Positions 14,513 through 21,827 of a stretch of DNA of 64,000 nt are shown here, one piece after another. This DNA is from Gemmataceae bacterium (lineage in GTDB: Bacteria > Planctomycetota > Planctomycetia > Gemmatales > Gemmataceae), in assembly GCA_028288765.1 (NCBI GenBank), contig JAQGHQ010000360.1:18437-82436 (forward strand), in the 5' to 3' direction. The notes under the pieces were generated by a model. The model had not been told where the DNA came from and did no database searches. It was given only the letters and a program-made list of their open reading frames with translations. A program made the translations under genes and the position numbers. Positions within the stretch are counted from its first letter, which is position 1; the number at the start of each line of letters is the position of its first letter.

Positions 14513-16368
14513 GCCTTCGAGTCTCCCCGCTCAGACGGGTTGGAGTATCCCACCTCCACGAAATCCGGATCCCCGGGCTTGGACAGAAGGCCGAGGTCCT
14601 GGAGTTGCTGCTCGGCCGTCTTCTTCGGGGTGCGAGCGCTTGTACCTTTCTCCGGCGCCTTCTTGACCTCGACCTGGTCGCCCTTCTTGACTTCGGCCTT
14701 GATCGCGTCCAGATCGATGCCGAGCACCTTGAACAGCAGCTTGTGGCGGGTGCGATCTTCACCGGGATAGGACAGCGCTTTCGCGACGGAGAGTTCGGCG
14801 ATCAGCCCGAATGCTTCCGCCCCGGTGAGATCGACCAGCTCACCGGGGCGGTCCGATCGACCCTGCCGGCGTTTACGGGCGGCAGTGACTACCTCACCCC
14901 AAAACTCATCAACAACGGACACGCAGACGGCGTGCAGGACGTCACCCCAAGGCCCACTCCCCGGGTTGACCTTAATCAGCCGTTCGGCCGCCGCGGCGGC
15001 CAGCTCCTGGCCCCGCCGGCGGACGGCGGCCCATTCCTTCTGTTCCTGCGCACGCTTGGCATCAGCGGGTGAGCGGTTCGGAGTGTTCGCCTTCACCCCG
15101 AGCTGGTGATGGTCCCGGAGGATCTTCGCCGCGGTCGCCTTGTCGACCAGCTCGTGCGGCCGGCCGGACTGGTCGACCGCGATCACGACCTGGTCGGGCT
15201 TGAGATGCTCCTTCAGCAGGGTCTGGTAAGAGCGGTTCCGGCTGTCCTCGTAGCACTTCCCGTCCAGTTCGACGTAGGGGGAGTGGTAGCTCAGCCGGTT
15301 ATCCCAGCTGTTGAACAGGCCGCCGGATTGCTTGGCGGTCAACACTTTCTGCCCGGACGTGGCCGCGGCCTCGACCTGCTTCCGCTGGTGGGCTTGTTCC
15401 TTCTTCCGGTAACACGCCGGGTCGAGGCACATATCGGCCCGGATCTCCTTATAGGCCTCGTCCTCGACCGCGGCATTACCGGCGCGCTTCGGGCACCGTT
15501 CACAGCTCGTCGTTCCCTCGACCAGGTCGAGGGCCTTGCGGTCGAACGGGGCCTTCTTCAGCTCGAGCTGGAAGCACTCGGCGATGAGCGACTTGGTTTC
15601 CCTCACGGTGAGGACCTCCGCGCCGTCTTTCGGCGTCGGAGGTTTGTCGCCCGGCTTCCACCACCGTTGACCCGCGAGCACGCACTTGGCCAGGGTCTGG
15701 CAGGCTTCCTCCGCTGGCACCCGGGCGACCAGCTCGGCGACGATCCGCGGAAGCCGGCCGGAGTCGACGGCCTTGAGGACCTCGGGTACCAGTCGGACCA
15801 GCCGGGCCAGTTTGAGCATGCCGCGGACGTAGGGTAGTTTCTTACCCGTGTTCGTGGCGATCTGTTCGGGCGACTGTCCTTCCTTGACCAGCGCCTCGTA
15901 GCCAGCTGCCTCGTCGCTGATCGACAAGTCCTTGCGCTGCACGTTCTCGATCAACTGGATCACCCGGACCTGCTCGTCGGTGAGGTCCATGATGTCGACC
16001 CGGACAATGTCCCGCTTGGCGATCCGGGACGCCCGGTACCGGCATTCGCCGCAGACGATCTCGTAATGATCGACTCCGACCCATGCGCCGTGTACGAGTT
16101 GGGGGATAACACCTCCTTTCTTTGACGCGGCGATGGGTCGGACGAGCAGCCGTTCAAGCACCCCGACCTGGCGAATGCTGTCCGCCAGCGAGTCGAGGTA
16201 AAGGGGATCGAACGACTTGCGCGGGTTGGTGGGCGACGGCTTGAGCTGAGTGAGTTTCAGTTCGCAGGGCACCACCGGCGTCGTGGGCGCGACCAGGGGG
16301 GCGATCTTGAGGGCGGGGATTGAGGTGGGCGGCCGGGTCTTGCGGGCCGCCGAGCTGACTACGGTCAT
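14509..16368 (-). CDS. ParB/RepB/Spo0J-family DNA-binding protein
   Basis: A 619-aa protein. Residues about 38-140 form a ParB N domain (LTQLKPSPTNPRKSF, then EIVCGECRYRASRIA matching the GERRxRA box). A helix-turn-helix follows near 165-200 (SPEQIATNTGKKLPYVRGML). A Cys-rich segment with SCERCPKRAGNAA and MCLDPACYRKKEQ is usual for phage and plasmid ParB-like proteins. The long C terminus is charged and Lys-rich. The ribosome binding site is AAGGGAG before the ATG. No ParA partner is encoded in the window, so a role in transcription control or phage DNA organisation is as likely as partition. A palindromic motif copy lies inside the gene. Confidence 0.85.
   Translation of the reverse strand: MTVVSSAARKTRPPTSIPALKIAPLVAPTTPVVPCELKLTQLKPSPTNPRKSFDPLYLDSLADSIRQVGVLERLLVRPIAASKKGGVIPQLVHGAWVGVDHYEIVCGECRYRASRIAKRDIVRVDIMDLTDEQVRVIQLIENVQRKDLSISDEAAGYEALVKEGQSPEQIATNTGKKLPYVRGMLKLARLVRLVPEVLKAVDSGRLPRIVAELVARVPAEEACQTLAKCVLAGQRWWKPGDKPPTPKDGAEVLTVRETKSLIAECFQLELKKAPFDRKALDLVEGTTSCERCPKRAGNAAVEDEAYKEIRADMCLDPACYRKKEQAHQRKQVEAAATSGQKVLTAKQSGGLFNSWDNRLSYHSPYVELDGKCYEDSRNRSYQTLLKEHLKPDQVVIAVDQSGRPHELVDKATAAKILRDHHQLGVKANTPNRSPADAKRAQEQKEWAAVRRRGQELAAAAAERLIKVNPGSGPWGDVLHAVCVSVVDEFWGEVVTAARKRRQGRSDRPGELVDLTGAEAFGLIAELSVAKALSYPGEDRTRHKLLFKVLGIDLDAIKAEVKKGDQVEVKKAPEKGTSARTPKKTAEQQLQDLGLLSKPGDPDFVEVGYSNPSERGDSKA
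14629..14646. promoter_or_regulatory. Prophage palindromic motif, copy 3
   Basis: GGTGCGAGCGCTTGTACC differs from the perfect palindrome core at 4149-4166 by two bases. It lies inside the 3' part of the ParB-like gene. Confidence 0.45.
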
Positions 16369-16395
16369 GGTCTCCCTTTCAGGTGTGGACCGGGC

Positions 16396-16647
16396 TCAAC
16401 GCCTGTAGGTCAAGCCGTGGGATTCGATCTGGTGTTCAAAATTGGGGAAGTAAATCCCCACCTCGTGGAGCGGCAGTTTGTCCCCGTGACACGCGACCCA
16501 CTCCGGGTTGTTGCTCACGCCGATGTAGGCCGCGACGTCCAGGGCCTCGCCCTGGACAAGAACCACGGTGATCGTTTCTGGGTCGGCGTCGGGCAACCGC
16601 TCCGACGGGTAGCCGCGGGTTTCGATGCCGATGATCAGACCGGGCAT
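16396..16647 (-). CDS. Small hypothetical prophage protein
   Basis: An 83-aa protein starting MPGLIIGIETRGYPSERLPD and containing ITVVLVQGEALDVAAYIGVS and VGIYFPNFEHQIESHG. It is predicted alpha/beta without transmembrane segments. AAGGGG precedes the ATG. It lies 27 nt upstream of the ParB-like gene on the same strand. Not recognised. Confidence 0.65.
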   Translation of the reverse strand: MPGLIIGIETRGYPSERLPDADPETITVVLVQGEALDVAAYIGVSNNPEWVACHGDKLPLHEVGIYFPNFEHQIESHGLTYRR

Positions 16648-16769
16648 GTGTGACCCCTTCTGGTCCCGCCCCGGCTAATGCCGGTTCTTCTGGGTGTTAT
16701 CCCCGGCGTCCGCCTACCATGCGGCCGAAGCCGCTCCCCGGACGGTGCCGGGGCGGGACCGGAGAGGGA

Positions 16770-17006
16770 TCAACCGTCCTCGACCTGGTCGTCCTCGGCC
16801 GACCAGACCATCGGCAGGGCTGGCGGCCGGCCGAGGTCGAGGAGCCATTCGTCCACGTGCTGTTCGAGCGCTCGCACCTCGTCCGTCCCCTCACCCAGCG
16901 CCGCCGCGGCGAGCTGGGCGGTGCGAAGTGTCCTGACGCAATCGACGAAGGAGGGGACGTCGAGTCGGTCGAGGGGATCGACCGCCGCGGTCTGGGACCG
17001 GCTCAT
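16770..17006 (-). CDS. Small helical prophage protein
   Basis: A 78-aa protein, MSRSQTAAVDPLDRLDVPSF at the start, with a helical core AQLAAAALGEGTDEVRALEQ and an acidic end WSAEDDQVEDG. The ATG overlaps the upstream stop (17003-17006). It resembles the 103-aa product of 19213-19524 in general layout (Arg/Thr turn followed by Ala/Leu helix), so the two may be distant paralogues. Function unknown. Confidence 0.65.
   Translation of the reverse strand: MSRSQTAAVDPLDRLDVPSFVDCVRTLRTAQLAAAALGEGTDEVRALEQHVDEWLLDLGRPPALPMVWSAEDDQVEDG
16862..16880. promoter_or_regulatory. Prophage palindromic motif, copy 4
   Basis: GTTCGAGCGCTCGCACCTC is the exact reverse complement of the site at 9855-9873. It lies inside the 78-aa gene, encoding EVRALEQ. 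Confidence 0.45.
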
Positions 17007-17479
17007 AGGTCACCTCCGTCCCGGGAACAGGCCCCGACCGCGGCGAGGACCTCGGCCGGGTCCCAGCCGGTGATGATGGTCAGGGCCTTCTGCCAGAGCG
17101 GATACGTGTCCGGAATCGGATCGCCTGGCAGGACCGACCGCCGGAGCCTGACCAGCTCGACCAGCACCAGGTCCGTGAGGAAGTCGACCTCGGCTTCCTC
17201 CGGGGTGCGGTCGCCGGCGGCGAGGTGGATGAGCTGGCGGGCGAGACTGTAGACCAGCCGCCGGTGCTCGAGCGCCCAGTCGGTCGCCCGGCCGTGGGTC
17301 GTCACGATGCCGGTCAGGACGATCGAGTAGCCGTTGTGGTTGAACTCGGTCGGCGGCAGACACCCCGAGAACCGGGTGGTGGGGTCGAGCGGGCCTTCTC
17401 CATCGGCGAGGAGTCGGATCATGGCCCGCACCGGGGCCGGGGCCGCGCCGAGGAGCGCGGCCCACTGCATGGATTTCAC
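17003..17479 (-). CDS. Hypothetical helical prophage protein
   Basis: A 158-aa protein. The GTG at 17479 is taken as start because it overlaps the preceding stop as GTGA; the next residues are KSMQWAALLGAAPAPVRAMI. Features include GCLPPTEFNHNGYSIVLTGI and long helices (RRLVYSLARQLIHLAAGDR, EVDFLTDLVLVELVRLRRS). No catalytic motif is seen. It is mid-operon among other small prophage genes. Confidence 0.65.
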   Translation of the reverse strand: MKSMQWAALLGAAPAPVRAMIRLLADGEGPLDPTTRFSGCLPPTEFNHNGYSIVLTGIVTTHGRATDWALEHRRLVYSLARQLIHLAAGDRTPEEAEVDFLTDLVLVELVRLRRSVLPGDPIPDTYPLWQKALTIITGWDPAEVLAAVGACSRDGGDL

Positions 17480-17700
17480 GACCGCCTTCCTTTCTGGCGG
17501 CCGGCCGCACGTGCGACCGGCTGCCGGCTGGTAGGACGGGGACCGCGGCCCGCGACCGGGTCCGAGGTGAGGACGACGTGGGCTTCGCAGGCCGGAGCCT
17601 GACGGGTGTATTCCCGCCGGCCGGTCCGCCGGTTCAGCACCGGGCAATCGACGATGTACATCGCGCGGTTGTTGCACCAGTCGCAGGTTTCTCGCTTCAC
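17476..17700 (-). CDS. Small Cys-containing prophage protein
   Basis: A 74-aa protein starting MKRETCDWCNNRAMYIVDCP with further NRRTGRREYTRQAPACEAH, so Cys-x-x-Cys, Cys, Cys-x-x-His: a probable single zinc site. The C terminus is Arg-rich. The GTG start overlaps the upstream stop (GTGA, 17697-17700), and the stop overlaps the next GTG. Probably nucleic-acid binding; no family named. Confidence 0.65.
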   Translation of the reverse strand: MKRETCDWCNNRAMYIVDCPVLNRRTGRREYTRQAPACEAHVVLTSDPVAGRGPRPTSRQPVARAAGRQKGRRS

Positions 17701-17936
17701 TTCGATTCCTCCTTCGCGGCGGCGGCCGCGATGGCGGCCTTGTTGAGCGGGTCGGACATAATGCGCAGCTTGCCGGCGATCGTCAGCACAGCCGCGAGTA
17801 AAGCTGGCGTCGAGCGGTGGATCCTCACCAGCGCCAGGGCGAGGAGATCCTTCTCCCCCTTGGTCAGCAGAGGATCCACCGGTCCGACCTGGTCGACCTG
17901 GTCGACCAGGTCGAGGGGTTGCTTGGTGGCGGTCAT
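17697..17936 (-). CDS. Small helical protein, paralogue of next gene upstream
   Basis: A 79-aa protein, MTATKQPLDLVDQVDQVGPV at the start, then KGEKDLLALALVRIHRSTPA. The second part aligns with the 136-aa protein of 17933-18343 (shared pattern EK-(D/E)-LLALAL-x6-TP-x-LL-x-AV-x-x-x-A-x-KL), so the two are paralogues. ATGA overlap with the upstream stop fixes the start. Function unknown. Confidence 0.65.
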   Translation of the reverse strand: MTATKQPLDLVDQVDQVGPVDPLLTKGEKDLLALALVRIHRSTPALLAAVLTIAGKLRIMSDPLNKAAIAAAAAKEESK

Positions 17937-18343
17937 TGGGACTGCCCCTCCTTCTGGGCGTGGGCGATCCATGCCGCCCCGCGGATCCGCAGATGTGACG
18001 AGATGCCGAGCTTGGCGGCCAGCTCGACGACTGCGGTCAAGAGCCCGGGCGTGTTCCTCTTCCGGTTGCCGAGGCAGAGGAGCGCCAGGGCGAGCAATTC
18101 CTTTTCGGTCGCGGTCAGGGGTTTGGGCTCGTCCCGCGGTTCGAACGGGAGCGAGGGCCGCGTCAGGACGGCCAGGAGCGTATCGACCCGCCGCTCCAGG
18201 TCCCGGCATTCCCGGACCGTGGAATGCGAGCTGGGCACGGCGGCTTTGAGCAGCTGGCGTTGCTTGACCCTCATCCGGTCGACCAGGTCGGCGAACGCGG
18301 ATGCGGTCGGCTGGAGCTGTTCGAAGGCAGGGTCGGGCGTCAT
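17933..18343 (-). CDS. Helical prophage protein, longer paralogue
   Basis: A 136-aa protein starting MTPDPAFEQLQPTASAFADL, with helices VDRMRVKQRQLLKAAV and ECRDLERRVDTLLAVLTR, then TATEKELLALALLCLGNRKR matching the shorter paralogue downstream. The ATG overlaps the DUF6166-like stop (18340-18343). Likely all-helical, perhaps self-associating; function unknown. Confidence 0.65.
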   Translation of the reverse strand: MTPDPAFEQLQPTASAFADLVDRMRVKQRQLLKAAVPSSHSTVRECRDLERRVDTLLAVLTRPSLPFEPRDEPKPLTATEKELLALALLCLGNRKRNTPGLLTAVVELAAKLGISSHLRIRGAAWIAHAQKEGQSQ

Positions 18344-18699
18344 GCCGCACCTCCTTTCTGCACCTGGGGCGTCTTCAGGCCCGTCTGGGCCCCGGGCTTC
18401 CCGTCCAGCCAGTCGAGGATCTGCCGGTCGGTAATCGTCCACCCGTCGCCCCAGTCCCTCACCACCAGCTGCTTGAGGACCTGGTAGTTCGCCCGGGCCC
18501 GGCCGGGCAGCCCACTGGCGTCGAGGATCAGGGCCAGCGCGAGCTGGGCCGGCCCGTCGCCGGCGAACCCCCACTCGAACCCGTGGGTGTGGTTCACGAC
18601 CAGCATCGACGGCCCGGGCGACAGCTCGGCCGTGTACCCGTACTCCTCGACCGTCACGAAGGTCCGGCCACCGAATCGGTACCCGCGGTAGGTCTTCAT
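18340..18699 (-). CDS. DUF6166-family protein, copy 1
   Basis: A 119-aa protein, MKTYRGYRFGGRTFVTVEEY at the start, with the family signature NHTHGFEWGFAGDGPAQLAL and a C-terminal block WGDGWTITDRQILDWLDG. DUF6166 proteins are small phage and plasmid proteins of unknown function marked by NHSPxGFxWGYGGSGPAQLAL. It is a tandem paralogue of the upstream 110-aa gene, with which it shares an ATGA overlap (18696-18699). Confidence 0.75.
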   Translation of the reverse strand: MKTYRGYRFGGRTFVTVEEYGYTAELSPGPSMLVVNHTHGFEWGFAGDGPAQLALALILDASGLPGRARANYQVLKQLVVRDWGDGWTITDRQILDWLDGKPGAQTGLKTPQVQKGGAA

Positions 18700-19028
18700 G
18701 CCGCGTCCCTCCCGGGTGGGGGGATCTCGGCGAGCCACTGGAGAATCGCGCGGTCGGTGATCGACCACTCGTCCTGCCAGTGGTTCACGAAAGCCCACTT
18801 GAAGACCTGGTAGATGGACTCACTCAACGGCGGGTTGTCGGAGGCGTCGAGCAGGAGCCCCAGCGCGAGCTGCGCCGGGCCCGACCCGCCATATCCCCAG
18901 TTGAATCCGCCGGGGCTGTGGTTGCGGACCCTTTGCGACGGGCCCGGGTCCAAGGGGCGGACCCGGCCTCGCTCCTCGACCGTGACGATCGCCCGGCCGT
19001 CGACGCGGATCCCGTGATAGGTCCTCAT
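18696..19028 (-). CDS. DUF6166-family protein, copy 2
   Basis: A 110-aa protein, MRTYHGIRVDGRAIVTVEER at the start, with the near-perfect family signature NHSPGGFNWGYGGSGPAQLA and the block HWQDEWSITDRAILQWLAE. Two DUF6166 genes in tandem point to duplication followed by divergence. The start is fixed by an ATGA overlap (19025-19028). No function is known for the family; its recurrent presence in mobile elements suggests a phage-specific role. Confidence 0.8.
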   Translation of the reverse strand: MRTYHGIRVDGRAIVTVEERGRVRPLDPGPSQRVRNHSPGGFNWGYGGSGPAQLALGLLLDASDNPPLSESIYQVFKWAFVNHWQDEWSITDRAILQWLAEIPPPGRDAA

Positions 19029-19216
19029 GACCTACCTCCCTTCCGCATGCGAATCGCCTGTTCGAGACGACCGGCCTGGAAGGCCACCGTGTGATTCTGC
19101 TCCCTGATCTCGGCGAACCAGGGGTCGTCGAGCGGGAGCTTGGCCAGCCGAGTCTGCAATTCGGCGACCTGGTCGAGGAGCTTCTTGCTCTCGATCAACA
19201 CAAGATCCCGCTTCAT
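19025..19216 (-). CDS. Small coiled-coil protein
   Basis: A 63-aa protein, MKRDLVLIESKKLLDQVAEL at the start, with a heptad-like pattern QVAELQTRLAKLPLDDPWFA, then FQAGRLEQAIRMRKGGRS. It is probably a short coiled coil with a basic tail. AAGGGGG lies before the ATG, which overlaps the upstream stop (19213-19216). Function unknown. Confidence 0.65.
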   Translation of the reverse strand: MKRDLVLIESKKLLDQVAELQTRLAKLPLDDPWFAEIREQNHTVAFQAGRLEQAIRMRKGGRS

Positions 19217-19524
19217 AGCCCACCCCCTTCCACTGCCGGGGGGGTGGCGAGCTGGTCCGCCTCGGCGAGCGCGAGCAGGACCCGGTCGAGGGCCGCGTCG
19301 ACGTCCGCCACGTGGGCCGTCAGAGGGACGCGCGACAGACGCAGGTCGACCAGCTTCTCCAGACCGCTGCACAGCGCCCATCCGCCTTTGGACGGGGTCG
19401 ACCGCAGGGCCCTCTGCGCGGTCCGCATCCGCCGCACCAGCGCTGCCAGGGAGAGGTATTCGGCCGCGAGATCGCGGACGGGCGTCGTCGCCCCGTCCGA
19501 TCCGATGATGACGTCGCGCATCAT
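19213..19524 (-). CDS. Small helical prophage protein
   Basis: A 103-aa protein, MMRDVIIGSDGATTPVRDLA at the start, with helices EYLSLAALVRRMRTAQRALR and VDAALDRVLLALAEADQLAT. Translationally coupled on both sides by ATGA overlaps (19521-19524 and 19213-19216). Not recognised. Confidence 0.65.
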   Translation of the reverse strand: MMRDVIIGSDGATTPVRDLAAEYLSLAALVRRMRTAQRALRSTPSKGGWALCSGLEKLVDLRLSRVPLTAHVADVDAALDRVLLALAEADQLATPPAVEGGGL

Positions 19525-19733
19525 GCACCCCCTTTCGCCGGCGGGGGGTAGTCATCGATGGGCTTGACGATGTCGTCGTTGCAGGCCCGGAAGGAGTCGT
19601 AGACGAACTCCCCGTCGAGCTGCTCACTGACCCGCCGCGCGGCGTCAGCGAACCCGGGGCGGAGCAGGCCGAGGTAGGCGAGGGCCAGAAGGATGAGCCC
19701 GCGATCCTCCTCGGTCAGGACGATGGGGTACAT
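19521..19733 (-). CDS. Small prophage protein
   Basis: A 70-aa protein, MYPIVLTEEDRGLILLALAY at the start, then LGLLRPGFADAARRVSEQLD. The first part is a hydrophobic helix too polar at its ends to be a clear membrane span. The ATG shares a base with the upstream stop (TGATG at 19731-19735). Function unknown. Confidence 0.6.
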   Translation of the reverse strand: MYPIVLTEEDRGLILLALAYLGLLRPGFADAARRVSEQLDGEFVYDSFRACNDDIVKPIDDYPPPAKGGA

Positions 19734-20269
19734 CACCCACCCCCTTCCGTCGGCTGGTCGGCCGTGGCGAATTCGAACACGCGGATCGTGTCGCCGTGAT
19801 CGTTGAGGACCGCGACGGGGTTGAGGGGGATGAGGCCGCCGCCGGAGTAGTTGCACGGGCCCGGGCCACCGTGCGGCAGTTTGGGGCTGCTGAACGGCCG
19901 GAGGTCGATGGCCTCCCTCCGTGCCCCGGCCCACCGGCCGACGCAGGAGTAAGCCACGGCCTCGACCGGGGCCCCGGCCGCCTTCCAGTCGGCCGTGCTG
20001 GCGACATGGCCGCAAGCCGGGCAGACCCACTTCCAGGCCATCTCGTCCGGACCGAACCGCCGGGCGCCTTCCTCACGCCACTCCGCCGCGGTCATCGGGG
20101 CCTTTGGGGACGGAGACGTGGGTGCGGTCTGCCTCGGCCGAGCGCACTGCGGGCAGTCGCATTCCATCCGGCAGACGTCGCCACGGTGGCCACACTTCGA
20201 GCACCTGACCGGGCCCCCGGTCAGGCGGTTCGACTGGTGGCACCAGCTACAGCTTTGCGAGGAGATCAC
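19733..20269 (-). CDS. VVA0879-family zinc-binding phage protein
   Basis: A 178-aa protein. The N terminus has several Cys pairs (SCSWCHQSN, RCSKCGHRGDVCRMECDCPQ, CAR). The C-terminal half matches the VVA0879 pattern: TAAEWREEGARRFGPDEMAW, WVCPACGHVASTADWKAAGA, then YSCVGRW and GPCNYSGGGLIPLNPV. The family is found in phages and its function is unknown; the paired CPxCGH and GPCxYxGGG suggest a zinc-stabilised fold. The GTG start overlaps the upstream stop (20266-20269). The N-terminal extension with a second ribbon is extra compared with the form I remember. Confidence 0.75.
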   Translation of the reverse strand: MISSQSCSWCHQSNRLTGGPVRCSKCGHRGDVCRMECDCPQCARPRQTAPTSPSPKAPMTAAEWREEGARRFGPDEMAWKWVCPACGHVASTADWKAAGAPVEAVAYSCVGRWAGARREAIDLRPFSSPKLPHGGPGPCNYSGGGLIPLNPVAVLNDHGDTIRVFEFATADQPTEGGG

Positions 20270-20532
20270 CGGCCACCCCCTTTCAGCTTCGGGACCGGCA
20301 TCTTGTCGCGGGCCTGCTGGAGTCGACCGATCGCCCACTCGATCAGCCGGCGGCCGTCGGAGATCTGCATCAGGGACTTGGCCAGGGTGGCGAGGTCGCC
20401 ATCCTTTCCCCAGGCCGCGTCCAGGTCGGCGATCGCCTGGCGGAGGGAGACCTCGGCCGCGTCGATCGCGGCGAGCTTGTCCATCACCGTCGGGGCCGGC
20501 TGGTGCTGACCCCGGTTTGGGAGCGCACACAT
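20266..20532 (-). CDS. Small helical prophage protein
   Basis: An 88-aa protein whose ATG follows the upstream stop with no gap; AAAGGGGGTG lies just before. The body (DKLAAIDAAEVSLRQAIADL, LATLAKSLMQISDGRRLIEW) forms long helices and the end is basic (KMPVPKLKGGGR). Overlaps the next GTG. No family recognised. Confidence 0.65.
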   Translation of the reverse strand: MCALPNRGQHQPAPTVMDKLAAIDAAEVSLRQAIADLDAAWGKDGDLATLAKSLMQISDGRRLIEWAIGRLQQARDKMPVPKLKGGGR

Positions 20533-21180
20533 CTACGCACCCCCTTTCCGCGGCAGTGCGGGCGGGAGGATCAGCGGACGGGATGGGGCGGGGATCGGAC
20601 CGGGGAAGGGGAGGACGTCGGCCGGGCCGTCGTCGGGGGAGGTGGTGTCGGGGTCGCCGAGCTGGGGCGTGGGGAAGGGATCACCTGGCTTCCAGGTGAC
20701 CGTTTCGAGCTGGTCCGGGAGGACCCGCCAGATCCGGGCCATCTGGGCACGGGGGTCGAACGGAGGGGTTCGCAGGGCCGCATGCCGGGCCCCGTGCTTG
20801 TTGTCGTCCTCGCAGATGCCGACGCGGAACGCGGCGCTTCGAACCTCGGTCCGGATCACGGTAAAGACATGGCCTTCGAAGCCCGCACGGAAGGCGGGCA
20901 GATTCACCATCGTCTCAGGACTGAACCAGATGACCGGCGTCCATTGCGTTCCGTCGAGGTACAGGATCGCGGGGGCATAGGCGACTAAGTAGCAGGTCGG
21001 GTTACGGCGGCAGGTGGCGCAGCCGTGGAGGAGGTGAGGAACATGCTGTCGGTCGTCCCAGTGGACCTGGGTGTACCATCTCGGACCGATCGGCCGGAGG
21101 TACGACGTCTTCAGGGTGTTGTTGTAAATGCGGAACTTGGGTGCGTGCGTGATTGCACGCCCCCGATCTAAGGGGAGCAT
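20533..21180 (-). CDS. Hypothetical protein, first gene of the prophage operon seen here
   Basis: About 215 aa from the ATG at 21180 (MLPLDRGRAITHAPKFRIYN); the frame is open further upstream to 21318. The middle has two Cys pairs in GCATCRRNPTCYLVAYAPA and a beta-rich region with FSPETMVNLPAFRAGFEGHV. The C terminus is a Pro-rich tail. The protein looks like a small phage protein that binds a ligand or nucleic acid, but I do not recognise it. It opens the train of overlapping genes, so its promoter should lie in 21.2-21.4 kb. Confidence 0.6.
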   Translation of the reverse strand: MLPLDRGRAITHAPKFRIYNNTLKTSYLRPIGPRWYTQVHWDDRQHVPHLLHGCATCRRNPTCYLVAYAPAILYLDGTQWTPVIWFSPETMVNLPAFRAGFEGHVFTVIRTEVRSAAFRVGICEDDNKHGARHAALRTPPFDPRAQMARIWRVLPDQLETVTWKPGDPFPTPQLGDPDTTSPDDGPADVLPFPGPIPAPSRPLILPPALPRKGGA

Positions 21181-21827
21181 GAGAAGTGCCGTTGCACTGC
21201 TGGGCTGTCGGCCGCACCCAGGCCACCTCTTCGTGAGATGGTTGCACCCTGAATGCGTTTCGTACGCCTTCAACTTCGCAGTGGGGCCAAGTGTAATCGA
21301 CCGATTGGCGGGCTGCAAACTGAACAGGCGCGCGCCGTGGGGAGGATTTCCGAATCCGCCGGTTTCGTCTCAAAAAGGCGCGCCCTTTGCTTCGCGTGCG
21401 CACGTGCGCGCGCACCCACGATTGGCTCTTGAGAAGAGTAGGAAACGGGCTTCTACCCCTACCCCTACCCCTACCCCTACCCACACCGATTTATCTCACC
21501 GGGAACTCAAGCGCTAATACGGCGCGAGGATAGGTAGAGGCAAGGCGCGCGCACGTTCAAAACCGGCAAAAAAAATCAGAACCCCGAGAGTTAGAAGAAA
21601 AAAACCACGAGCTCATGCCGGAACCTGGCGCCTTACAGGCGCCCGGCGCGGACCGGGTGGCGATGACGAAGGGCGAGGGTAGAATGGCCCCCACCTTCCC
21701 GCGGAACGGTGCAGGGACGCCGACGGCTGCAGGGACGCAGCCCATGAAGGCGACCGGAGCTGGTCGGCACACTGCCCCCCACGTGGGGGCAGCTGTGTTT
21801 CAGGCCGGTCACCGGCGGGCCTAGGCA
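21181..21827. other. Gene-free region at prophage edge
   Basis: No supported gene. It holds a CTACCC hexamer array, GC-rich alternating sequence near 21400, an A-rich stretch near 21570-21605, a GGCGCC/GGCGCC hairpin near 21630 and an 8-bp CTGCCCCC/GGGGGCAG hairpin near 21773. The right prophage boundary probably lies here, but no attachment repeat can be recognised because the other end is outside the window. Confidence 0.5.
21453..21482. repeat. Five tandem CTACCC hexamers
   Basis: Five perfect units of CTACCC in a row, flanked by TT and ACACC, in the noncoding region upstream of the prophage operon. Possibly slippage-prone. Confidence 0.9.
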
